A program made the position numbers and the translations under genes. Of a DNA stretch of 7,507 nucleotides, positions 1 to 5,773 are shown one piece after another; the first letter of the stretch is position 1; every line of letters starts with the position of its first letter. The notes under the pieces were generated by a model, which searched no databases, was not told the origin of the DNA, and saw only the letters and a list, made by a program, of their open reading frames with translations. The DNA comes from Rhodospirillaceae bacterium CCH5-H10 (lineage in GTDB: Bacteria; Pseudomonadota; Alphaproteobacteria; Reyranellales; Reyranellaceae): the NCBI GenBank assembly GCA_001557035.1, contig LSKJ01000869.1, positions 1 to 7,507 on the forward strand, in the 5' to 3' direction.

Positions 1-123
1 GAACTCGCCCGCCGAATGGCCGACTGGCGCCCCCCTGCCGCCGAGGACCGCCCCCGCCCCGGCTCCGTGCACGACAAGTACACGAAGCTGGTCTCGTCGG
101 CGCACTACGGGTGCGTGGTCTGA
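1..123 (+). CDS. ilvD: C-terminal fragment of dihydroxy-acid dehydratase (IlvD/Edd family)
   Basis: This is an open frame from the left edge to a TGA at 121-123, giving 40 residues of a gene that starts outside the window. The end of the peptide contains DKYTKLVSSAHYGCVV. It resembles the conserved IlvD C-terminus, where a 'KYAKLVSSAS.GAV' stretch closes the protein, and the upstream ELARRMADWRPP fits the helix preceding it. IlvD is a cytoplasmic iron-sulfur enzyme that dehydrates 2,3-dihydroxy acids in branched-chain amino acid synthesis. Relatives in the same family act on sugar acids, and a 40-residue tail cannot separate these. The gene converges on the rutA-like gene and probably belongs to a different unit. 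The family call rests on remembered motif similarity only. Confidence 0.6.
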   Translation, partial: ELARRMADWRPPAAEDRPRPGSVHDKYTKLVSSAHYGCVV

Positions 124-126
124 CAA

Positions 127-203
127 TGGAGCGCGCCACTCCAGTGGCGCTCATACCTTTGCCGATCGACGAAACTTGAGCACAACTGGAGTGGCGCGCT
201 CCA
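127..203. repeat. Palindromic repeat between convergent genes
   Basis: A perfect 19-bp inverted repeat has its left arm at 127-145 (tggagcgcgccactccagt) and its right arm at 185-203, separated by 39 bases. The left side also folds locally: gcgccact at 133-140 pairs with agtggcgc at 143-150. The same motif is therefore present about three times in alternating orientation. It fills most of the 84-bp gap between the stop of the ilvD-like gene (123) and the stop of the rutA-like gene (208). The position suits a bidirectional terminator, but there is no long T-tract after either arm. A REP-like repeat is an equal possibility. Confidence 0.75.
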
Positions 204-207
204 ATGA

Positions 208-1290
208 CTACGACGCAGCCGCCGCGAACTTCGCGCGGCTGCGCATCAGGGGTTGGATGCGCTGGCCGAACTGCTCGATGCCGATGATGAAGTCGTCGAA
301 CGTCAGCATCACGCCGGCCAGGCCGTCGATCTCGGCCATCTCGTCGAGCAGGCGCGCGATCGTGGCATAGGAGCCGATCAGGCGTGAGCCGTTGTTGGGC
401 AACGGCTCGCGGCGCCGGATCCGGCCGGCCGTCGAGTTGGCCGCGGCGAACTTGTCGGACGCAGCCTGGTCCGAGCGCCAGTCGATGGCGTCGAGATCGA
501 CGCCGGCCTTGTAGTGCTCCCACTTGGCCATCGCCGCCTCGTCGGTCTCGTCGGCGATGATCATGGTGAGGGCCAGCGCCTTCACGTCACGGCCGGCGGC
601 GGCACAGGCAGCCTTCAGGCGGCCGACTGCCTCGGCGCAGTCGCGCGGATCGTTGGCCTCGCCCTGGCCGCTGCAGAAATTGTAGGTGCAGTGCCCGGCC
701 GCGAACTTCATCCCGGCATCGCTGGTGCCAGCCGAGATCAGCTTGATCGGCCGCGACGGCAGCGGCGAAAGCCGGCAGTCGTTCATCGTGAAATAGTTGC
801 CCTTGAAGTCGGAGCGGCCGGTCTCCCACAGCTCCTTCATCACCGTCACATACTCGGTGACCATCTCGTAGCGATGCTTGAAATGCTCCTCGCCCGGCCA
901 CAGGCCCATCTGGTCGTACTCGGCCTTCTGCCAGCCGGTGACGAGGTTCACGCCGAAGCGCCCCTTCGAGATGCTGTCGATGGTCACCGCCATGCGCGCG
1001 GCGATGGCCGGCGGCAGGGTCAGCACGGCCACCGTTGCGATCAGGTCGATGCGCGTCGTCACCGCGGCGAGCCCCGCCATCAGGGTGAAGGATTCGAGAT
1101 TGTCGTCCCAGTGACGCGACTTGCCGCCGAAGCCGCGCAACTTGATCATCGACATGGCGAAGTCAAAACCGTAGCGCTCGGCGCGCTGCACGACCTCGCG
1201 GTTGAGATCGAAGCTCGGCGTATATTGCGGCGAGGTCGACGAGATCAGCCAGCCATTGTTCCCGATGGGAATGAAGACGCCGATTTCCAT
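208..1290 (-). CDS. rutA: RutA-type FMN-dependent pyrimidine monooxygenase (LLM class flavin oxidoreductase)
   Basis: The 360-residue protein belongs to the bacterial luciferase-like TIM-barrel family and closely follows E. coli RutA (363 aa), which opens the uracil ring between N3 and C4 using FMNH2 and O2. Visible RutA stretches include [15 protein letters not shown] (3-17), [12 protein letters not shown] (46-57), [15 protein letters not shown] (64-78), [20 protein letters not shown] (103-122) and [12 protein letters not shown] (328-339). The FMN-contact positions known for RutA are conserved: I49-K50, N115, E124, R140-Y141 and S190. The start at 1290 is chosen because MEIGVFIP matches the family N-terminus; an upstream ATG at 1353 would translate through a hairpin. 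A GGGCGGG at -6 to -12 may serve as ribosome site. The aldolase gene lies 79 bp upstream on the same strand. Residues 271-302 differ clearly from the E. coli protein, so the substrate may not be uracil. No flavin reductase (rutF) or other rut gene is present here. Confidence 0.88.
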   Translation of the reverse strand: MEIGVFIPIGNNGWLISSTSPQYTPSFDLNREVVQRAERYGFDFAMSMIKLRGFGGKSRHWDDNLESFTLMAGLAAVTTRIDLIATVAVLTLPPAIAARMAVTIDSISKGRFGVNLVTGWQKAEYDQMGLWPGEEHFKHRYEMVTEYVTVMKELWETGRSDFKGNYFTMNDCRLSPLPSRPIKLISAGTSDAGMKFAAGHCTYNFCSGQGEANDPRDCAEAVGRLKAACAAAGRDVKALALTMIIADETDEAAMAKWEHYKAGVDLDAIDWRSDQAASDKFAAANSTAGRIRRREPLPNNGSRLIGSYATIARLLDEMAEIDGLAGVMLTFDDFIIGIEQFGQRIQPLMRSRAKFAAAAS

Positions 1291-1302
1291 GCTGCACCCG
1301 CC

Positions 1303-1339
1303 CTTGCTGCCGGACCCGTATGGGCGGTCCGGCAGCAAG
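1303..1339 (-). promoter_or_regulatory. Strong intercistronic hairpin just upstream of the rutA-like start
   Basis: A perfect 14-bp inverted repeat (cttgctgccggacc at 1303-1316, its reverse complement at 1326-1339) has a 9-base loop. It lies in the 79-bp gap between the aldolase gene and the rutA-like gene. In the minus-strand transcript the stem ends 12 bases before the rutA-like start codon, beside the only purine-rich ribosome-site candidate. No T-tract follows, so it is not a standard intrinsic terminator. It could stabilise the upstream mRNA, mark a processing site, or dampen translation of the monooxygenase; which of these applies is inference. Confidence 0.7.
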
Positions 1340-1369
1340 CGCCGTGCCATCAATTGCTTCTAGAACCGA

Positions 1370-2161
1370 TCAGGCATCGACATCGGGATAGCGGCGCTTC
1401 GCGCGACGCATGAAGCCCGCGAAGATGTCGTCGTAGGGCGTCTTCTCGTGGGCATCGGCGAGCTTGGTCAGGCCCTTTAGCACGACCTGCTCCTCCGCCG
1501 GCATCTCCGACATGATCTTCTCCGAAATCGGCTGGACGCCGGCCGGGTTGGCGAGCGCGCGCACCTGGATGCTGCAGGCCTTCTCGAAGAAGTAGAAGTA
1601 GAAGAACGCCTCGCCCATTGTGGCGCCGACGCTGAGCGTGCCGTGGTTCTTCAGGATGAGGACGCGGCCGTCCGGACCCAGCGCCTTGGCCGAGGCCTCG
1701 CCCTCGCCCGGCAGCACGACGATGCCGTCATAATCGAGGTAGCGGACCTTCGGATAGACCATCGCGCCGTCCTGGGTCAGCGGCTGGAAGCCACCCTTCA
1801 TGGCGCCGACCGCCGCGCCGTCCAGCGTATGGGCATGGATGATCGCATTGATGTGCGGCGAGGTGAACATGATGCCCGAGTGCAGGTTGAAGCCCGCCTG
1901 GTTCAGCTCATAGCCGTTCTCGGTGAGGATCTTGCGGTTCTTGTCGACCTTCACGAGGCTCGACGCGGTGATCTCGTCGAAGGCGAGACCGAAGGGATTG
2001 AGCAACAGCGCATCCGGCTCGCCCGGCACGCGGGCCGAGATGTGACCGAAGATCGACAGCTCGTAACCCATCTCGAAGGCGGCGCGGTAGGCGGAAGCGA
2101 GTTGGACGCGGACCGCCCACTCCTCGGCGGAAACCTTGTCCTTCAGGCTGACGATACTCAT
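1370..2161 (-). CDS. Class II aldolase/adducin family protein
   Basis: The 263-residue cytoplasmic protein has the class II aldolase/adducin fold signature. IFGHISARVPGEPDALLLNPFGLAFDEI (37-64) is the usual N-terminal 'G..S.R.......NP.G' block. NAIIHAHT (105-112) supplies the HxH zinc pair (H109, H111), and LKNHGTLSVG (170-179) supplies the third zinc histidine, H173. The segment LHSGIMF (93-99) stands where the fuculose-phosphate aldolases carry a catalytic glutamate, so this is the adducin-like branch, whose reactions are often unknown; some members cleave, epimerise or decarboxylate hydroxy acids. The start ATG at 2159-2161 is preceded by GGAG at good spacing (2170-2173). It is the first gene of the minus-strand unit that continues into the rutA-like gene, and it faces the dioxygenase operon across a shared control region. 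The substrate cannot be read from the sequence. Confidence 0.85.
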   Translation of the reverse strand: MSIVSLKDKVSAEEWAVRVQLASAYRAAFEMGYELSIFGHISARVPGEPDALLLNPFGLAFDEITASSLVKVDKNRKILTENGYELNQAGFNLHSGIMFTSPHINAIIHAHTLDGAAVGAMKGGFQPLTQDGAMVYPKVRYLDYDGIVVLPGEGEASAKALGPDGRVLILKNHGTLSVGATMGEAFFYFYFFEKACSIQVRALANPAGVQPISEKIMSEMPAEEQVVLKGLTKLADAHEKTPYDDIFAGFMRRAKRRYPDVDA

Positions 2162-2274
2162 TGGCTACTCCAGATTGGCGATCGGGCTGTGCGTCGGTCT
2201 TAGCGAGGCGCCACTTCGACTGCAAACGATGACGCCACGCCGCATCCGGAGGCCGGATCTGGCACGTTTCATGC

Positions 2275-2296
2275 TGTCTAAACTTGTATAGACAGG
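2275..2296. promoter_or_regulatory. Predicted operator for the HutC-family GntR repressor
   Basis: The core TGTATAGACA (2285-2294) contains GTATAGAC. This fits the palindromic GTMTAKAC pattern typical of HutC-subfamily GntR sites and is one base from the TGTA-N2-TACA pattern reported for HutC. An outer inverted repeat, TGTCTA at 2275-2280 and TAGACA at 2289-2294, overlaps it and could add a second half-site. It lies 32 bp upstream of the dioxygenase start, within the shared divergent region. The cognate regulator is probably the GntR protein encoded at 5774-6499. The assignment is by motif and context, not by experiment. Confidence 0.6.
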
Positions 2297-2313
2297 CTAT
2301 GGGACGCGCCTCT

Positions 2314-2320
2314 GGAGGAG
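2314..2320 (+). promoter_or_regulatory. Ribosome binding site that fixes a GTG start for the dioxygenase
   Basis: GGAGGAG at 2314-2320 is a near-perfect Shine-Dalgarno sequence. It is six bases from the GTG at 2327 but 21 bases from the ATG at 2342, so the GTG is the better start. Confidence 0.75.
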
Positions 2321-2326
2321 CGAGCT

Positions 2327-3139
2327 GTGGGGGCAGCCGTGATGGACAATTTGCCGACGGACGCGCTGGTCGCGGACTACGAACGGGACGGCGTGGTCGT
2401 CCTGCGGGACGTCTTTTCGCAATGGATCGAACCGTTGCAGAAGGGCATTGCGTCCCTGATGGCCAATCCGAGCCCGCTGGAGCGCACGGTCCGCCCGGCC
2501 GACGGCTCGGCACCCTTCTTCCAGGACCTCTGCAACTGGCAGCGCATCCCCGAGTTCGAAGCGTTCGTCTGGAAGTCGCCGGCGGCCGAGATCGCCGCCC
2601 GCCTGATGGGCTCACGCACCGCCCGCTTCTTCCATGACCATGTGCTCGTGAAACAGCCGGGCGGCAGCACGGTGACGCCCTGGCACCAGGACCAGCCCTA
2701 TTACTTCGTCGACGGCCGCCAGAGCGTCAGCTTCTGGATCCCGCTCGATCCGGTGCCGCGCGACGTCGTCATGGAATGCATCAAGGGCTCGCACGGCTGG
2801 GGCAAGGGCTTCCGGCCGATGCGCTTCGACGGCACGCGGCTCTACGCCAACGACGATTTCGAGGTGATGCCCGACATCGAGACGCTGCGGCCCACGCTCG
2901 ACATCGCAGGCTGGGACATGCAGCCCGGTGACGCCATTGCCTTCAACTTCCGCACCGTGCATGGCGCACCGGGCAACCCGTCGCCGCGCTCGCGCCGCGT
3001 GTTCTCGGCGCGCTGGGTCGGCGACGACGCGGTCTTCGCCCGCCGCGCGGGACGCACCTCGCCGCCCTTCCCCGATCTCGACTTCACCGACGGCGCGCCG
3101 TTCGACGCCCCGATGTTTCCCGTCGTCCATCGTTCGTAA
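2327..3139 (+). CDS. Phytanoyl-CoA dioxygenase (PhyH) family Fe(II)/2-oxoglutarate oxygenase
   Basis: The 270-residue protein has the PhyH jelly-roll signature. TPWHQDQPYY (117-126) gives the HxD iron ligands H120 and D122, and the distal ligand is H212 in RTVHGAPGN (209-217). R223/R224 in RRVFSARW (223-230) is the expected 2-oxoglutarate carboxylate anchor, and FWIPLDPV (137-144) and GDAIAFN (201-207) are usual core strands. All catalytic residues are present, so an active hydroxylase using O2 and 2-oxoglutarate is likely. The N-terminal DYERDGVVVLRDVF (17-30) is also typical. PhyH members hydroxylate very diverse small molecules, and the substrate is not predictable here. The gene leads the operon, has a GTG start set by its ribosome site, and is followed after 23 bp by the importer binding protein, suggesting that it acts on the imported compound. 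Confidence 0.88.
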   Translation: MGAAVMDNLPTDALVADYERDGVVVLRDVFSQWIEPLQKGIASLMANPSPLERTVRPADGSAPFFQDLCNWQRIPEFEAFVWKSPAAEIAARLMGSRTARFFHDHVLVKQPGGSTVTPWHQDQPYYFVDGRQSVSFWIPLDPVPRDVVMECIKGSHGWGKGFRPMRFDGTRLYANDDFEVMPDIETLRPTLDIAGWDMQPGDAIAFNFRTVHGAPGNPSPRSRRVFSARWVGDDAVFARRAGRTSPPFPDLDFTDGAPFDAPMFPVVHRS

Positions 3140-3162
3140 CAGTCACAGCAGGAGAATCCTCA

Positions 3163-4116
3163 ATGACCAAGTTCACAGCATTCGCCGCCGTCCTGGCGGC
3201 AACGGCCTTCGCGGGCACCGCCGCGGCGCAGGACACCAAGGTCGCCATCGGCATCTCCGGCTGGACCGGCTTCGCGCCGATCACGCTGGCCAAGGAGGCC
3301 GGCATCTACAAGGCCAACGGCCTCGACGTGACGATCAAGAAGATCCCGCAGAAGGACCGCCACCTGGCGATCGCCTCGGGCGACCTGCAGTGCGCCGCGA
3401 CCACGGTCGAGACCTGGATCGTCTGGAACGCCAACGGCATCGCCACGACCCAGCTCTTCAAGATGGACCAGGGCATGGGCTCGGACGGCATCGTCGCCCG
3501 CAACGACATCGCCAAGGTCACCGACCTCAAGGGCAAGACGGTCGCCGCCTCGGCGCCGGGCACCAACCCGCACTTCACGCTGGCCTGGATACTGAAGAAG
3601 AACGGCATGTCGCTGAAGGACGTGAAGCTCGTCACCCTGGAGCCCGCACCCGCCGCCAACGCCTTCGTCACCGGCAAGGACCTCGACGCCGCCGTCACCT
3701 ACGAGCCCTATCTCAGCCTGGTGCGCGACAAGCCCGAGACCGGCAAGCTGATCGCCGATTCGCTGCAGTACCCGATGGTGTTCGACTCGTTCGGCTGCAC
3801 GCCGAAGTTCATCAAGGAGAACCCGAAGGCCGTGAAGGCGCTCACCGAGAGCTACTTCCAGGCCCTCGAGATGATCGAGAAGGACAAGCAGAAGGCCTTC
3901 ACGATCATGGGCGCCGACGTGAAGCAGACGGCGGAGCAGTTCGAGAAGTCGCAGTCCAAGATCAAGTGGGCCGACCGCGAAGCCAACAAGAAGTTCTTCA
4001 ACGGCGAGATCCAGGCCTTCAACAAGGAAGCGGCCGAGCTGCTGCTGGAGATCGGCGTGATCAAGGCCAAGCCGGACAACATGGATACGCTGTTCGACAC
4101 GACCTACATCAAGTAA
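3163..4116 (+). CDS. ABC importer periplasmic substrate-binding protein (NMT1/TauA/SsuA type)
   Basis: The 317-residue protein begins with a Sec signal peptide: a short MTK start, a hydrophobic Ala-rich core (about 4-19) and a likely cleavage after Ala22 in TAAA-QD. The mature part follows the NMT1/THI5-like pattern, with the first strand VAIGISGWTGFAPITLAKEAGIY (27-49), GLDVTIKKIP (53-62), the ligand-loop region SGDLQCAATTVETW (72-85) and the second-lobe entry DLKGKTVAASAPGTNPHF (121-138). YEPYLS (180-185) follows the hinge. Family members bind taurine, alkanesulfonates, nitrate, thiamine-precursor pyrimidines, flavins and similar small molecules, so the ligand is open. A clear ribosome site (AGGAGA, 3150-3155) precedes the ATG. 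The gene is followed by a 94-bp gap with two hairpins and then the permease gene. Confidence 0.9.
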   Translation: MTKFTAFAAVLAATAFAGTAAAQDTKVAIGISGWTGFAPITLAKEAGIYKANGLDVTIKKIPQKDRHLAIASGDLQCAATTVETWIVWNANGIATTQLFKMDQGMGSDGIVARNDIAKVTDLKGKTVAASAPGTNPHFTLAWILKKNGMSLKDVKLVTLEPAPAANAFVTGKDLDAAVTYEPYLSLVRDKPETGKLIADSLQYPMVFDSFGCTPKFIKENPKAVKALTESYFQALEMIEKDKQKAFTIMGADVKQTAEQFEKSQSKIKWADREANKKFFNGEIQAFNKEAAELLLEIGVIKAKPDNMDTLFDTTYIK

Positions 4117-4128
4117 CGAAGTGTTTCT

Positions 4129-4192
4129 CCTCCCCCGTGATCGGGGGAGGTGCCTCGTCCTACACCGACACCTCCCCATGTGAATGGGGAGG
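4129..4192. repeat. Double palindromic (REP-like) element between binding-protein and permease genes
   Basis: Two perfect hairpins occur in tandem. The first is 4129-4150: cctccccc pairs with gggggagg, plus one G-C pair, closing a TGAT loop. The second is 4171-4192: CCTCCCCAT pairs with ATGGGGAGG around a GTGA loop. The inner arms can also pair with each other (ggggaggtg 4144-4152 with cacctcccc 4169-4177), so two exclusive folds exist. The same kind of repeat recurs at 7391-7413. In this position it could protect the abundant binding-protein mRNA and lower downstream expression, as REP sequences do in maltose-transport operons; that role is inferred. Confidence 0.8.
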
Positions 4193-4210
4193 AAGGTTGA
4201 GAAGATCCGC

Positions 4211-4987
4211 ATGAAACTGCTGGTTCCCGTCAAGCGGGAGAATCGCATCGTCCTGGGCGTGGCGTTCTTCATCGCCTTCGTCGCACTCTGGTCCCTGATC
4301 ACCTGGACAGGCGCCGTCCCGAAGCACTTCCTCGCTTCGCCGTGGCAGACGCTGGTGTCCGGCTGGAACCTGTTCGCCACCCAGGGCTTCACCCACGATG
4401 TCGGCATGACCATCTGGCGTGTCGTCGGCGGCTTCGTGCTGGCGGCGGTCATCGCCGTGCCGCTCGGCATCGCGATGGGCGTCTACAAGCCGATCGAGGC
4501 CTTCTTCGAACCCTTCGTCTCCTTCGCGCGCTACCTGCCGGCCTCGGCCTTCATCCCGCTGCTGATCCTGTGGGTCGGCATCGGCGAGGCGCAGAAGCTC
4601 ACCGTCATCTTCATCGGCTGCTTCTTCCAGCTCACCCTGATGATCACCATGATCGTGAGCGGCACGCGCCGCGACCTGGTCGAGGCCGCCTATACGCTGG
4701 GCTGCAAGGATAGCGGCGTCATCCGCCGCGTGGTTCTTCCCGGCGCCGCACCCGACATTGCCGAGGCGCTGCGCCAGGTGCTGGGGCTGGGCTGGACCTA
4801 CATCATCGTCGCGGAGCTGATCGGCGCCTCGTCGGGCATCGGCCACATGATCACCGACAGCCAGGCACTGATGGCGACCGACCACATCATCGCGGGCATC
4901 GTTGTGATCGGCCTGGTCGGCCTGCTCTCCGACGTGGCGTTCAAGAAGGTGAACCAGCATCTCTTCTCGTGGAGCCTGCTGCGATGA
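4211..4987 (+). CDS. ABC importer permease (TauC/SsuC-type, BPD_transp_1)
   Basis: The 258-residue inner-membrane protein has about six hydrophobic segments, near residues 12-32, 70-91, 103-124, 130-150, 191-210 and 225-242. The cytoplasmic EAA loop that docks on the ATPase reads EAAYTLGCKDSG (158-169) followed by VVLPGAAPDI (174-183), and RYLPASAFIPLLILWVGIGE (107-126) is the classic Tau/Ssu permease stretch. The start at 4211 is preferred: GAGAAG at 4199-4204 is well spaced, and MKLLVPVKREN reads as a normal short N-terminus. An in-frame ATG at 4184 lies in the right arm of the hairpin repeat, has no ribosome site and adds only nine repeat-derived residues. The gene overlaps the ATPase start in an ATGA junction. 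The transporter probably works as a permease homodimer. Confidence 0.9.
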   Translation: MKLLVPVKRENRIVLGVAFFIAFVALWSLITWTGAVPKHFLASPWQTLVSGWNLFATQGFTHDVGMTIWRVVGGFVLAAVIAVPLGIAMGVYKPIEAFFEPFVSFARYLPASAFIPLLILWVGIGEAQKLTVIFIGCFFQLTLMITMIVSGTRRDLVEAAYTLGCKDSGVIRRVVLPGAAPDIAEALRQVLGLGWTYIIVAELIGASSGIGHMITDSQALMATDHIIAGIVVIGLVGLLSDVAFKKVNQHLFSWSLLR

Positions 4988-5766
4988 GCCGGCTCTCGAT
5001 CCGTAACGTCTCCAAGATCTTCCCCGGCCATCGGCGCAACGTGCCGCCGACGCAGGCTCTGCTGCCGGTCGATCTCGAGGTCGGCGACAACGATTTCATC
5101 ACCGTGCTGGGCCCTTCGGGCTGCGGCAAGTCCACTCTCCTACGGCTGGTCGCCGGGCTGGAGACGCCGACGACCGGCGAGATCAGCCTGGACGGCACCC
5201 GGATCGAGGGCGCCGGCGCCGACCGCGGCGTGGTGTTCCAGAGCTACACGCTCTTTCCGTGGCTGAACGTGCGCCAGAACATCTGCTTCGGCCTGCGCGA
5301 GAAGGGCATGAGGCTGGCAGAACAGCGCGAGATCAGCGACCGCTTCATCGCCCAGGTCGGGCTGCGCGGCTTCGAGGATCACTTTCCCAAGCAGCTCTCC
5401 GGCGGCATGCAGCAGCGCGTGGCGATCGCGCGGGCCCTGGCCAACGACCCGAAGGTCCTGCTGCTCGACGAGCCGTTCGGCGCGCTCGACAACCAGACGC
5501 GCGTGTTGATGCAGGAGCTGCTGCTCGGCATCTGGGAGCAGGCACAGAAGACGGTGATGTTCATCACCCACGACATCGACGAGGCCATCTTCATGGCCAG
5601 CCGCGTCGTCGTATTCAGCGCCCGCCCCGGCCGCATCAAGACCGAGCTGACCGTCGACCTGCCCCACCCGAGGCACTACACGGTCAAGACGACGCCCGAG
5701 TTCATGGCGCTGAAGGCCCGCCTCACCGAGGAGATCCGGGTCGAAGCCATCGCCGCGGATCACTGA
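4984..5766 (+). CDS. ABC importer ATP-binding protein (TauB/SsuB-type)
   Basis: The 260-residue nucleotide-binding subunit has every motif needed for activity. These are Walker A GPSGCGKST (43-51), the Q-loop in VVFQSYTLFPW (83-93, Q86), the signature LSGGMQQR (138-145), Walker B VLLLDEP (158-164), the D-loop FGALD (165-169) and the switch histidine H196 in FITHDIDEA. The FPWLNVRQNI wording and the short C-terminal tail ending in 'SARPGRI....DLPHPR' are typical of the taurine/sulfonate/nitrate branch. The start ATG at 4984 overlaps the permease stop as ATGA, implying coupled translation. The repressor gene follows after 7 bp. It powers import through the 4211-4987 permease. Confidence 0.93.
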   Translation: MSRLSIRNVSKIFPGHRRNVPPTQALLPVDLEVGDNDFITVLGPSGCGKSTLLRLVAGLETPTTGEISLDGTRIEGAGADRGVVFQSYTLFPWLNVRQNICFGLREKGMRLAEQREISDRFIAQVGLRGFEDHFPKQLSGGMQQRVAIARALANDPKVLLLDEPFGALDNQTRVLMQELLLGIWEQAQKTVMFITHDIDEAIFMASRVVVFSARPGRIKTELTVDLPHPRHYTVKTTPEFMALKARLTEEIRVEAIAADH

Positions 5767-5773
5767 GGGACCG

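Larger units (their letters stand above)
2162..2326. promoter_or_regulatory. Divergent promoter region between the aldolase-rutA unit and the dioxygenase-ABC-gntR operon
   Basis: These 165 bp separate two divergent start codons and must hold promoters for both units. They contain the HutC-type operator described separately (2275-2296) and a small palindrome (atccgg 2244-2249, ccggat 2253-2258) that falls in the leader of the minus-strand unit. TATA-like hexamers occur inside the operator on both strands (around 2285-2292), which would suit repression by promoter occlusion, but no convincing -35/-10 pair can be assigned. No conserved TPP or FMN riboswitch core is visible. Confidence 0.6.

Noticed and set aside
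1291..1353. Upstream ATG extending the RutA-like protein by 21 residues
   Set aside because: The extension is encoded by the 14-bp-stem hairpin and the family N-terminus begins at the 1290 start.
514..1413. A 299-codon plus-strand frame opposite the rutA-like gene
   Set aside because: It is antisense to a strongly recognisable enzyme, is rich in H, R, G and A with no domain pattern, and is typical of long shadow frames in GC-rich DNA.
2162..2326. TPP or FMN riboswitch, considered because the importer type can carry thiamine precursors or flavins
   Set aside because: No conserved thi-box (CTGAGA...ACCTGA) or RFN core was seen, and a GntR operator explains control better.
4129..4150. Intrinsic transcription terminator between the binding-protein and permease genes
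   Set aside because: The stem is strong but is followed by tgcctcgtcc rather than a T-tract, and the operon clearly continues; a REP-like element fits better.
4129..4192. CRISPR array, considered because of repeated palindromes
   Set aside because: There are only two different hairpins with no regular spacers, and no cas genes.
4184..4210. Upstream ATG that would extend the permease by nine residues
   Set aside because: It lies in the right arm of a repeat hairpin with no ribosome site; the ATG at 4211 has GAGAAG at proper spacing.
2928..4214. A 428-codon plus-strand frame overlapping the dioxygenase end and the binding-protein gene
   Set aside because: It is out of frame with both recognised genes, with R/H/D/G-rich composition and no domain; a frame shadow.
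3160..4470. A 436-codon minus-strand frame opposite the binding-protein and permease genes
   Set aside because: It spans two well-supported genes and a hairpin repeat, has low-complexity L/G/R/V composition, and shows no family motif.
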